Of a stretch of DNA of 20,881 nucleotides, positions 8,518 to 17,200 are shown in pieces. Each line of letters opens with the position of its first letter. Positions within the stretch are counted from its first letter, which is position 1. The notes beneath the pieces were generated by a model, which worked only from the letters and a program-made list of their open reading frames with translations, was not told the origin of the DNA and searched no databases. Source of the stretch: Polaromonas sp. (lineage in GTDB: Bacteria; Pseudomonadota; Gammaproteobacteria; Burkholderiales; Burkholderiaceae_C); contig JACMQR010000206.1 in the NCBI GenBank assembly GCA_014376885.1, forward strand, positions 1 through 20,881, in the 5' to 3' direction. The position numbers and the translations under genes are program-made.

Positions 8518-9951
8518 CTAGCCATGGCGCAGCGCCACCGTCTTCAGGGTGGTGAATCCGTACAGCGCCTCGAATCCTTTCTCGCGGCCATAGCCCGATG
8601 ATTTCACGCCGCCAAACGGCAACTCAACGCCGCTGCCCGCGCCGTAGTTGTTGATGAACACCTGGCCGCTTTTGACGCGCCTGGCCATGCGGAACTGGCG
8701 CGCGCCGTCGGCGGTCCAGATGCCGGCAGCCAGGCCAAAGCGGGTGTCATTGGCAAGCAGGACTGCCTCGTCCTCGTCGTGAAAGGGCAGAGCGCACAGC
8801 ACCGGGCCAAAGATTTCCTCCTGGGTCAAGCGGTGGTCGGCTGGCACATCGGCCAGCAGCATGGGCGCCTGGTAAAAGCCGCTGTCCGGTGCTTCATCGA
8901 CGATCAGCCCTTGGGCGACCACCGGAATGCCGGCCGCATGGGCATCGCTTAAAAAATCCCAGACGCGCTGCTGCTGGCTTGGGCGGATCAGCGGTCCCAG
9001 GTCCAGGTCCATGGCCGCCGGTCCGACGCGCAGGTTTTCAAACGCCTCGCCCAGGCGCGCCAGCAAGGCGGGGTAGAGCTCCTTGGCAACCAGCAGGCGC
9101 GAGCCGGCCGAGCAGGTCTGGCCGGCGTTTTGCACGATGCCGCTCAAGATGGCAGGAATCGCCGCGTCCAGGTCGGCATCGGCAAACACGATCTGCGGGC
9201 TCTTGCCGCCCAGCTCCAGCGCGACCGGGCAATGGCGCTCGGCTGCCGCCTGAGCGATCAGCGTGCCGGTGCGGGAGCTGCCGGTAAAGCTGATGTGGTC
9301 GATGCCGGCATGGCGCGCCAGTGCATCGCCCACCTCATGGCCATAGCCGGTGACGATGTTCAGCGCGCCGGCCGGAAAGCCCGCCTCGGCGGCCAGTTCG
9401 GCGACCCGCAACAGCGACAGGCAGGCGTCTTCGCTGGGCTTGACAACGCAGACATTGCCCGCCGCCAGCGCGGCGCCGACGCTGCGGCCGAAGATCTGCA
9501 TCGGGTAGTTCCACGGAATGATGTGGCCGGTCACGCCGTGCGGCTCGCGCCAGGTCAGCACGCTGTAGCCGTCCAGATACGGAATCGTCTGGCCGTGCAG
9601 CTTGTCGCAGGCGCCGGCGTAAAACTCGAAGTACCTGGCCAGCGCCAGCGCGTCGGCCAGGGCCTGTCGGGTGGGTTTGCCGCAGTCGCGCTGCTCGATC
9701 AGCGCCAGCTCCCGGGCATGCTCGGTCACCTTGCCTGACAAGCGCATCAGCAGGCGGCCGCGCTCAGCACCGCTCAGCCGGCTCCAGACCCGCTCCAGGC
9801 AATGTCTGGCGCTGCGCACCGCCGCATCCATGTCGTGCGCGGTGCTGCGCTGGATCTCGTCGAAAACCTGCCCGTCGGACGGGTCCACAACCGCGATGGT
9901 TTTGCCCGAGTGGGAAGGAATCGAGGCATTCGCAATGTAGTTATGCTGCAT
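8518..9951 (-). CDS. NAD(P)-dependent aldehyde dehydrogenase family protein
   Basis: This 477-residue soluble enzyme would oxidise an aldehyde to its carboxylic acid. All ALDH superfamily landmarks are present: PWNYP with N148, the KPSE lysine K171, FTGS (222-225) for coenzyme, the general base E246 in LELGGKSPQIVF, and the nucleophile C280 in NAGQTCSAGSR. EEIFGPVL and a C-terminal PFGGVKSSGYGREKG are also present. It resembles the betaine-aldehyde / gamma-aminobutyraldehyde group, but the substrate cannot be assigned. ATG 9949-9951 is chosen because family homology starts here and an AGG lies 4 bases before it; the open frame upstream encodes Arg/Pro-rich residues unlike any ALDH. It stands alone, with no pathway partner beside it. 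Confidence 0.93.
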   Translation of the reverse strand: MQHNYIANASIPSHSGKTIAVVDPSDGQVFDEIQRSTAHDMDAAVRSARHCLERVWSRLSGAERGRLLMRLSGKVTEHARELALIEQRDCGKPTRQALADALALARYFEFYAGACDKLHGQTIPYLDGYSVLTWREPHGVTGHIIPWNYPMQIFGRSVGAALAAGNVCVVKPSEDACLSLLRVAELAAEAGFPAGALNIVTGYGHEVGDALARHAGIDHISFTGSSRTGTLIAQAAAERHCPVALELGGKSPQIVFADADLDAAIPAILSGIVQNAGQTCSAGSRLLVAKELYPALLARLGEAFENLRVGPAAMDLDLGPLIRPSQQQRVWDFLSDAHAAGIPVVAQGLIVDEAPDSGFYQAPMLLADVPADHRLTQEEIFGPVLCALPFHDEDEAVLLANDTRFGLAAGIWTADGARQFRMARRVKSGQVFINNYGAGSGVELPFGGVKSSGYGREKGFEALYGFTTLKTVALRHG

Positions 9952-10150
9952 GAACCTGATTTTGCGTGAAAGCGCACCCGGCCGGTGCCGCAGGCGGTAA
10001 ATCCTCGGCAGCCCGCCGGGCTGGACCCGGAAAAGCCGCTGCCGCTGCCGGGGAATTGATCTGACCTGCCTGCCCCAGAGGGCCAGCACCTTGCAGGACG
10101 GCGGGCCGTGAGCTGGGCGCTGGCCGGCTTGCTTGAACGGCGCGGGCCGC

Positions 10151-10636
10151 TCAGGCCGGGCGCTGGCGCAGGGCGTCAAAGCGCCTGCCAAACTCCTGGC
10201 GCAGCTGCTTTCTCACTTCGGCGCAGGCATGGCGCCGCAGTTGCTCGGGCGTGACCGGGCATAGTTTCGGCACGGCCACCGGCTTGCGCTCGTCGTCGAC
10301 CGCCACCATGGTGAAAAAGCAGCTGTTGGCATGGCGCAACTCCTGGGTGCGGATGTTCTCAGCCAGCACCTTGATGCCGATTTCCATTGAGGACCTGCCG
10401 GTGTGGTTGACCGAGGCCTGAAAAGTCACCAGTTCGCCGACATAGATCGGCTGGCGAAACATCACCTGGTCCACCGACAGGGTGACGACATAGCGCCCGG
10501 CGTAGCGGCTGGCGCAGGCATAGGCGACCTGGTCGAGAAACTTCAAAATGGTGCCGCCGTGGACATTGCCGGAAAAGTTGGCCATGTCGGGGGTCATCAG
10601 CACGGTCATGGTGAGTTGGTGCGTGGGCAGGGTCAT
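10151..10636 (-). CDS. Acyl-CoA thioesterase, YciA-like hotdog fold
   Basis: This 161-residue cytoplasmic protein should hydrolyse acyl-CoA to free acid and CoA. The hotdog helix motif SGNVHGGTILKFLDQVAY carries H26, G27, G28 and D35, the active-site pattern of the YciA/BACH (TE6) family. The central strand VTLSVDQVMFRQPIYVGELVTF and HTGRSSMEI follow. One hotdog domain matches YciA length (about 130), plus a basic C-terminal tail of about 35 residues. The ATG lies just before the conserved core; its Shine-Dalgarno is weak. It lies 157 bases downstream of hppA on the same strand, and a functional link to hppA is not obvious. The 199 bases on to the ALDH gene hold nothing I recognise. Confidence 0.9.
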   Translation of the reverse strand: MTLPTHQLTMTVLMTPDMANFSGNVHGGTILKFLDQVAYACASRYAGRYVVTLSVDQVMFRQPIYVGELVTFQASVNHTGRSSMEIGIKVLAENIRTQELRHANSCFFTMVAVDDERKPVAVPKLCPVTPEQLRRHACAEVRKQLRQEFGRRFDALRQRPA

Positions 10637-10793
10637 CGTTTGGCTCAGGCAGGGTAAGGAAAAAGCGCTGGGCTGTCACATCCGGACGAAGGCACGGTCC
10701 GGCCTGTGGCCGCGCAAATGCGCCGGGCGACCACCATTGTGCCCAGTTCCTCCGCCACCGGGCGGCCCAGCGTACCGCGGGCGCCGGCCGGGT

Positions 10794-13037
10794 TCACCGG
10801 GAAGCGGCGGGCGCCGGCGCCGGGGCACTGGCCGCAGGTGTCGGCAGGCCAGCAGCATCCGGCGCCTGGGCGGGCGCCGGCGCCGGCAGGACCGGCGTGG
10901 TCGGCACGTTGGCCGGCGCGCTGATTGCCGCAGGCGCTGCCTCCGGCGCAGCGGGCGCTGCCTGGGCCGCGCCGCCATGAAACTTCATCATCAGCGGCAC
11001 GATCAGCAGCGCGACGATGTTGATGATCTTGATCAAGGGGTTGACGGCCGGCCCGGCCGTGTCCTTGTACGGGTCGCCCACCGTGTCGCCGGTCACGGCC
11101 GCCTTGTGGGCATCGCTGCCCTTGCCGCCGTGATGGCCGTCTTCGATGTACTTTTTGGCATTGTCCCAGGCGCCGCCGCCGGTGCACATCGAAATCGCCA
11201 CGAACAGGCCGGTCACGATGGTGCCCATCAGCATGCCGCCCAGCGCCTTCGGCCCCAGCAGCAGGCCCACCAGCACCGGAACCACGACCGGCAGCAGACT
11301 CGGAATGATCATTTCCTTGATGGCCGAGGTGGTCAGCATGTCCACTGCAGGGCTGTAGTCGGGCTTGCGCTTGCCGGCCATGATCTGGCCATCGGCAAAC
11401 TGGCGGCGCACCTCGACCACCACCGAACCGGCGGCGCGGCCCACCGCCTCCATGGCCATGGCGCCGAACAGGTAGGGAATCAAGCCGCCGATGAACAGGC
11501 CGACGATGACCATCGGGTCGCTCAAATCAAAACTGATGGCCTGGCCGTAGCTCTCCAGCTTGTGGGTGTAGTCGGCAAACAGCACCAGCGCGGCCAGCCC
11601 GGCCGAGCCGATGGCGTAACCCTTGGTCACCGCCTTGGTGGTGTTGCCCACGGCGTCCAGCGGATCGGTCACGGCGCGCACTTCGGGCGGCATGTCGGCC
11701 ATCTCGGCAATGCCGCCGGCGTTGTCGGTGATCGGGCCATAGGCGTCCAGCGCCACGACGATGCCGGCCATGCTGAGCATGGCGGTGGCGGCAATCGCAA
11801 TGCCGTACAGGCCGGCCAGGTTGTACGACACCAAAATCGCGATGCAGACAAAAATCACCGGCCAGGCAGTCGAGCGCATCGACACGCCCAGGCCGGCGAT
11901 GATGTTGGTGCCATGGCCGGTGGTCGAGGCCTGGGCGATGTGCCTGACCGGCGCGTACTGCGTGCCGGTGTAGTACTCGGTCACCCAGACGAGTGCTGCG
12001 GTCAGCACCAGGCCGACGGCGCAGGCGCCGAACAGCTTCATCTGGCTGCCACTGGCGGCAATCGCGTTGTCGGGCATCAGCCACAGGGTCACAAAATAAA
12101 ACGCGATCAGCGACAAGATGCCCGCCACGGCCAGGCCCTTGTACAGCGCCGGCATCACATTGGTCATGCCGGGTGAAGCCTTGACGAAAAAGCAGCCGAC
12201 GATCGACGCGATGATCGACACCGCTCCAAGCCCCAGCGGATACAGCACCGCGTTCATCGGGCTGGCGGCGACCAGCAGCGCGCCCAGCACCATGGTGGCA
12301 ATCAGCGTCACTGCATAGGTTTCGAACAGGTCGGCCGCCATGCCGGCGCAGTCGCCGACGTTGTCGCCGACGTTGTCGGCAATCACCGCCGGATTGCGCG
12401 GGTCGTCTTCCGGGATGCCGGCTTCGACCTTGCCAACCAGGTCGGCGCCCACATCGGCGCCCTTGGTGAAGATGCCGCCGCCGAGCCGCGCAAAGATCGA
12501 GATCAGCGACGAGCCAAAGGCAAAACCGATCAGCGGGTTGAGCAGGTCGGCCAGTTTGGCCGTCGGCGTGGAGTTGCCGTTGCCAACGAGAAACCAGAAA
12601 AATACCGTTACGCCCAGCAGGCCCAGGCCGACCACCAGCATGCCGGTGATGGCGCCGCCGCGAAACGCCACGTCCAGTGCAGGGCCGATGCCGCGCGTCG
12701 CCGCCTGGGCGGTTCGCACATTGGCGCGCACCGAGACATTCATGCCGATAAAGCCGCAGGCCCCCGACAGCAGCGCGCCCACGACAAAGCCAACAGCCGT
12801 CTTGCCATCGAGAAAAACGCCGATCAGCACGGCCAGGATGACGCCGACGATGGCAATGGTTTTGTACTGCCGGGCCAGATAGGCGGCCGCCCCGGTCTGG
12901 ATGGCCGCCGATATTTCCTGCATCCGGGCATTGCCCGCGTCCTGGGACAAAATCCAGCGCCTGGCCCAAAAACCATAGCCCACTGCAATGAGTCCGCAGG
13001 CCAGCGCCAGCATGAGTGCTGCCGAGTTACCGGTCAT
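10794..13037 (-). CDS. hppA: Membrane-bound K+-independent H+-pumping pyrophosphatase
   Basis: This 747-residue polytopic membrane enzyme couples pyrophosphate hydrolysis to proton export. Catalytic motifs are [11 protein letters not shown] (195-205) and DNVGDNVGD (221-229), with a C-terminal acidic/Lys block, [21 protein letters not shown]468 in GNTTKA is the lysine that replaces K+ in the potassium-independent subclass, where K+-dependent enzymes have Ala; proton rather than sodium pumping is inferred from that subclass. The start is ATG 13035-13037, behind a near-perfect Shine-Dalgarno; an upstream in-frame Met at 13142 is rejected. The last 58 residues (about 690-747) form an Ala/Pro-rich tail after MKFHGG that exceeds the usual family end. 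It is divergent from ppa, the soluble pyrophosphatase. Confidence 0.96.
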   Translation of the reverse strand: MTGNSAALMLALACGLIAVGYGFWARRWILSQDAGNARMQEISAAIQTGAAAYLARQYKTIAIVGVILAVLIGVFLDGKTAVGFVVGALLSGACGFIGMNVSVRANVRTAQAATRGIGPALDVAFRGGAITGMLVVGLGLLGVTVFFWFLVGNGNSTPTAKLADLLNPLIGFAFGSSLISIFARLGGGIFTKGADVGADLVGKVEAGIPEDDPRNPAVIADNVGDNVGDCAGMAADLFETYAVTLIATMVLGALLVAASPMNAVLYPLGLGAVSIIASIVGCFFVKASPGMTNVMPALYKGLAVAGILSLIAFYFVTLWLMPDNAIAASGSQMKLFGACAVGLVLTAALVWVTEYYTGTQYAPVRHIAQASTTGHGTNIIAGLGVSMRSTAWPVIFVCIAILVSYNLAGLYGIAIAATAMLSMAGIVVALDAYGPITDNAGGIAEMADMPPEVRAVTDPLDAVGNTTKAVTKGYAIGSAGLAALVLFADYTHKLESYGQAISFDLSDPMVIVGLFIGGLIPYLFGAMAMEAVGRAAGSVVVEVRRQFADGQIMAGKRKPDYSPAVDMLTTSAIKEMIIPSLLPVVVPVLVGLLLGPKALGGMLMGTIVTGLFVAISMCTGGGAWDNAKKYIEDGHHGGKGSDAHKAAVTGDTVGDPYKDTAGPAVNPLIKIINIVALLIVPLMMKFHGGAAQAAPAAPEAAPAAISAPANVPTTPVLPAPAPAQAPDAAGLPTPAASAPAPAPAASR

Positions 13038-13041
13038 AGAT

Positions 13042-13048
13042 ACCTCCT
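13042..13048 (-). promoter_or_regulatory. Strong ribosome binding site of hppA
   Basis: AGGAGGT on the - strand lies four bases before ATG 13037. It is the best Shine-Dalgarno match in the window and fixes the hppA start against the in-frame Met 35 codons upstream. Confidence 0.85.
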
Positions 13049-13150
13049 GTGATGTGATTTGCCAAGAAGGGTGCCACGCAAGCGGACCCCCGCTGCGTTG
13101 CTTCCTCGTGGCTCGCATGGAGGCGATGGGACGATTGGCCAACTGGCGAA

Positions 13151-13180
13151 ATTAAACGCTAAAACACGCGCCGTTGGCAA
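13151..13180 (-). promoter_or_regulatory. Candidate sigma70 promoter of hppA
   Basis: On the - strand TTGCCA (13175-13180, 5/6) and TTTAAT (13151-13156, 5/6) are 18 bases apart. Transcription would start near 13144 and leave a leader of about 107 bases before the strong ribosome site. The elements are in the divergent hppA/ppa control region. Confidence 0.5.
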
Positions 13181-13260
13181 CCCGTAAGGTCCGGTTTAGT
13201 AAAATGAAGGCCGAAATCAGCCGCTTTGCAGGCGCGCTTTGAGCGGCCGGCACACCAGCG

Positions 13261-13277
13261 GCTGGCAAGGTGCCAGC
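13261..13277. promoter_or_regulatory. Inverted repeat next to the ppa -35 (possible operator)
   Basis: GCTGGCA and TGCCAGC are perfect complements around a 3-base centre, ending three bases before the candidate ppa -35. Position and symmetry suit a repressor or activator site, but no regulator is identified. Confidence 0.4.
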
Positions 13278-13280
13278 AAT

Positions 13281-13308
13281 TCGACAAAATCAGCTCCCGG
13301 GCTATTTT
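13281..13308 (+). promoter_or_regulatory. Candidate sigma70 promoter of ppa
   Basis: TCGACA (13281-13286, 5/6 to the -35) and TATTTT (13303-13308, 4/6 to the -10) are 16 bases apart, which would give a leader of about 28 bases before the ppa ATG. A weaker alternative (TTGGCA 13174-13179 with TAGTAA at 13197) is farther away. Confidence 0.45.
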
Positions 13309-13342
13309 TTATCAACGTGTTTTCCATCAACATAAAGCAACT

Positions 13343-13885
13343 ATGTCCCTAGATAAGGTTACCCCCGGCAAAAACGCTCCCGATTCCTTCAACGTGGTCA
13401 TCGAAATCCCGATGAACTCCGACCCGGTGAAGTACGAGGTCGACAAAGAGTCGGGCGCTATTTTTGTCGACCGCTTCATGAGCACTGCCATGCACTACCC
13501 GTGCAACTACGGCTATGTGCCGCAAACCCTGAGCGGCGACGGCGACCCGGTCGATGTGCTGGTCATCACGCCGGTGCCGCTGATTTCCGGCGTCGTCGTG
13601 ACCTGCCGGGTGATCGGCATCTTGAAAATGACCGATGAAGCGGGCGAGGACGGCAAGGTGCTGGCCGTGCCGATCGACAAGAAATGCTCGCTCTACAGCC
13701 ACTGGCAAAAGCCCGAGGACATGAACCCGCTGCGCCTGAAAACCATTGCCCATTTCTTTGAGCACTACAAAGACCTGGAAGAAGGCAAGTGGGTCAAGAT
13801 TTCAGGCTGGGAAGGCCCGGATGCGGCGAAAAAAGAGATCGCCGACGGCATTGCCAACTATGCCAGCAGCCAGTCATCCAAGTGA
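13343..13885 (+). CDS. ppa: Soluble inorganic pyrophosphatase, family I
   Basis: This 180-residue cytoplasmic enzyme hydrolyses pyrophosphate to two phosphates, pulling biosynthetic reactions forward. The family signature DGDPVDVL (66-73) supplies the metal-binding aspartates D66 and D71. E21, K30, the [10 protein letters not shown] block (51-60) and the later EDGKVLAVP complete the Mg2+/PPi site. Length is typical of bacterial hexameric forms (about 175). I chose ATG 13343 because the family N-terminus begins here and the 39 upstream codons are unlike any pyrophosphatase; the Shine-Dalgarno is weak. A strong intrinsic terminator follows 95 bases after the stop, so the unit is monocistronic. 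It lies back to back with hppA. Confidence 0.97.
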   Translation: MSLDKVTPGKNAPDSFNVVIEIPMNSDPVKYEVDKESGAIFVDRFMSTAMHYPCNYGYVPQTLSGDGDPVDVLVITPVPLISGVVVTCRVIGILKMTDEAGEDGKVLAVPIDKKCSLYSHWQKPEDMNPLRLKTIAHFFEHYKDLEEGKWVKISGWEGPDAAKKEIADGIANYASSQSSK

Positions 13886-13927
13886 TACTGCCTGAAATTT
13901 GGTGATTTAATGTCCAGGCGCTTTGCC

Positions 13928-13957
13928 TGCAAGCAAATGCAGCTATAAAAAAATAGC
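13928..13957. repeat. AT-rich hairpin element resembling the moeA insert
   Basis: GCTAT (13942-13946) and ATAGC (13953-13957) flank six A residues, preceded by a TGCAAGCAAATGCA stretch. The core GCAGCTATAAAA matches the - strand core of the moeA insertion at 11 of 12 aligned bases around CAGCTAT. It is probably another copy of a family-wide intergenic element; that membership is from memory. Confidence 0.5.
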
Positions 13958-13980
13958 AGTCTGTAAATTTGATCGCTTGG

Positions 13981-14015
13981 AAAGCGCTTCCGGCTCCGGC
14001 TGAAAGCGCTTTTTT
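13981..14015 (+). terminator. Intrinsic terminator of ppa
   Basis: The 9-base arms AAAGCGCTT (13981-13989) and AAGCGCTTT (14004-14012) pair perfectly around a 14-base loop that contains CCGG twice. The 3' arm runs into six consecutive T (14010-14015). It is correctly placed 95 bases after the ppa stop. Confidence 0.8.
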
Positions 14016-14295
14016 CAAACGCGAAAAGGGCAGTTGATGCGGCGCGGTCGGCGTCTTGCCGGGCACCGGTTACTTGCCGAGGGCGCTGCACGCTGCCACG
14101 GCCATTTTTAACGCGCTGAATTTCCGGATTGCGGCCCGGCTCGCAAATTGCGCCGAAGCTCCAAGCGCTGGTCAGCCCGGCAATCGGGCAATCGGGCAGG
14201 CGGGGCGTGAACCTGGGAAGGTCCCGAAGCCGCACCAATCTGGCCGGTTTCCGGCGCTATTATGAGCAATTTAGTCGCCCAAACTGGTTGATAAA

Positions 14296-17200
14296 ATGAC
14301 TGACCTGCATGATGCTTCCCCGGACCCGGCAAGGACTGATGAGTTGATAAAAAGCAGTCTTAATTTTCCTGTGGTCGGCCTAGGCGCTTCAGCCGGTGGC
14401 CTGCAGGCCCTGCTGCGTTTTTTCGAGAAGATGCCACCAGCCAACGGCATGGCTTTTGTCGTCATTCTTCACCTGTCGCCGGACCATGAAAGCAATGTTG
14501 CGGAAATTCTGCAGCGCGTCACCCGCATGCCGGTTGCCCAGGTGAATGCGCCGACTCACATTGAAGCCAGCCATGTGTATGTCATCGCGCCCAGCCATGA
14601 TTTGTCAATGAACGACGGGCAGCTGGTGCCGTCCCAGCCCGTGCGGGCCAGGGGCGCGCACCTGGCGATCGACCTGTTTTTCCGCACCCTGGCCGAGGTT
14701 CACCAGGAGCGCGCCATCGCCATCGTCCTGTCGGGCACCGGCGCTGACGGCGCTGCGGGCCTGGCCCGGGTCAAGGGGGAAGGTGGCCTGACGATGGCGC
14801 AATCCCCCGAGGACGCCCAGTACGACGGCATGCCCAAAGCTGCCATTGCCACCGGAGCGGTGGACTTTGTCATCAACGCGGCCGAGATGCCGCAGCGCCT
14901 GGTGGATCTGTGGGCGAACGCCAGCCGCATCAGCCTGCCCAAAAACGCCAACACTGCGTTCAAAGCCCAGCAGACCGAAAGCGACGCGGCTGCCCGGACT
15001 GACGAGGAGGCGCTGCGTGACATCGTGGCGCTGTTGTGCATCCATTCGAAAAACGATTTTCGCCAGTACAAGCGGGCCACCGTGCTGCGGCGTATCGAGC
15101 GCCGGATGCAGGTCAACAGCATGCCTGACCTGGCCGCGTACCTGGCCTACCTGCGGGCGCATCCTGAAGAAGCCCGGCCGCTGCTGCAGGACATGCTGAT
15201 CAGCGTCACCAACTTTTTTCGCGATCCGGGGGCGTTTGAAGCGCTGGAACACGATGTGCTGGCCCAGTTGCTGCACAACCGCCCGGCTGACGATGCGGTG
15301 CGCGTCTGGGTGGTGGGCTGCGCCACTGGCGAAGAGGCCTACTCCATCACCATGCTGATCAAGGAGCAGATGGACCTGCAGCAAAGCGGCTCGGAGTTGC
15401 AGGTGTTTGCCACCGACATTGACGACCGGGCTGTCGCCTTTGGCCGCAACGGGCTGTATCCGGCGTCGATAGCCGCGGATGTGTCGGCCGCAAGGCTGCA
15501 AAACTTCTTCATGGCCGAAAAAGACTGTTTCCGGGTCTCCAAGCCGGTGCGCGAAAAGGTGTTGTTTGCCAGCCATAATGTGCTGCGCGATCCGCCTTTT
15601 TCCCGAATCGACCTGATCTGCTGCCGCAATTTGCTGATTTACCTGGACAAGGCAGCCCAGGCGCGCGTCCTGGCCACCCTTCGGTTTGCGCTCAAGCCCA
15701 GCGGGCACCTGTTCCTGGGCAGTTCGGAGTCGGCCGACGCGGCGCCCAAGCTGTTTACCCTGGTGGACAAAAAGAGCCGGATTTACAAGGCCAATCCGAA
15801 CGGCAGCGCCATGCGGCATTTGCTGCTGGCAACGGATTTTCCGCGCGAGCGCCTGGTGTTCAGCCAGCGCGGCCCGGACCGGCGCGCGCCCAGGCCGGCG
15901 TCGTTTGCCGAGCTGCACCGCAAGCTGATCGACCAGGTGGTTCTGCCCAGCGTGCTGATCGACGGCGAGCACAACATCCTGCATTTGTCAGAAAACGTCG
16001 GCAAATTTTTGCTGCCCGGCAGTGGCTCACCGTCGGTCAACCTTCTGGACAATGCGCAGGCCGAGCTGCGCGCCGAATTGCGCACCGCCATCTACCAGGC
16101 GAAAAATGGCGGCAAGCCCGTCAAGACCCAGGCCATTGCCATCCGGCGGGGCGACAGCCGGCTGCTGGTCGAGATGACGGTGCGTTTTTTCGGTCAGGAC
16201 GGCAGCGAGCCCGCCTTGACGCTGGTCATGTTCGACGAGGTGCCTGAAAAGCCGCCCAGCGTGATGTCGGAAAATGTCGATCAGGCGCATCAGCGGCTGG
16301 TCGGCCAGATGGAAAACGAGATCAAGCGGCTCAAGGAAGACCTGCAGGGCACCATCGAGCAGACCGAGACATCGACCGAAGAGCTCAAGGCCCTGAACGA
16401 GGAGCAGCAGGCCGTCAATGAAGAGCTGCGCTCGGCCACCGAAGAGCTTGAAACCAGCAAGGAAGAGCTCCAGTCCATCAATGAAGAGCTGACCACCGTC
16501 AACTTTGAACTCAAAGCCAAAGTCGATGAAACCGGCATGATGAACGACGACCTGCAAAACCTGATCACCTCATCAGACATTGCCACCGTGTTTGTCGATC
16601 GCAACCTTTTGATCAAGCGATTCACGCCCAAAGCGGCAAGCATCTTCAACCTGATCGATGCGGACATCGACCGCCCGCTGCTCGACATCACCCACAAGCT
16701 CGACTACCCCTTGCTGGCCGCCGACGCGCTGGACATGCTCAAGACCTTGAAGCTGATCGAGCGACCCGTGAGCAGCAGCGACGGGCGGCACTACCTGGCG
16801 CAAATCCGCCCCTACCGTACCAGCGACAACTACATCGATGGCGTCGTGCTGAGCTTTGTCGACGTCACTGCCCTGCGCATGGCACAAGAGCAGCTGCGCG
16901 CCGGCGAAGAGCAGTTGCGCATTGCTGCCGAGACCACCAAGGACTACGCCATCTTGACGATCGATGAGCAAGGCAGCATCACCAGCTGGAACCTGGGCGC
17001 GCAGCGCATGTTTGGTTATGGCCAACAAGAGATGATCGGGCAGCCGTTTGCCCTGTTGTTCACGGCGCCGGACCGGGCCGCCGGCGCGCCCGAGGAAGAG
17101 TTGCGGGTGGCCCACGAAGAAGGCCGCCGGCTTGACGAGCGCTGGCATCTGCGCAAGGATGGAAGCACCTTTTATTGCAACGGCGTGATGACCCGGCTGG

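Larger units (their letters stand above)
13038..13342. other. Divergent hppA/ppa control region (305 bases, no gene)
   Basis: This space between the two divergent pyrophosphatase genes contains the hppA ribosome site and promoter candidate on -, and the ppa promoter candidate on +. A perfect 7-base inverted repeat (GCTGGCA-AGG-TGCCAGC, 13261-13277) lies between them. I see no small gene in it. Confidence 0.7.
13886..14295. other. 410-base gap between ppa and the CheB/CheR-kinase gene
   Basis: The gap contains an AT-rich repeat-like hairpin (13928-13957), the ppa terminator (13981-14015), a short 8-base tandem repeat (CAATCGGG twice, 14181-14196) and, near the next gene, a small hairpin GCCGG-TTT-CCGGC (14243-14255). 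The last is followed by TATTAT (14258-14263), a possible -10 without a good -35. No convincing coding sequence is present. Confidence 0.6.

Noticed and set aside
10548..12176. Long + strand open frame opposite hppA
   Set aside because: Shadow of hppA; composition is His/Gly/Arg-rich and no family is recognisable.
14287..14352. Direct repeat GTTGATAAAA at 14287-14296 and 14343-14352
   Set aside because: Only 10 bases, the second copy is within the coding sequence, and it is most likely chance.
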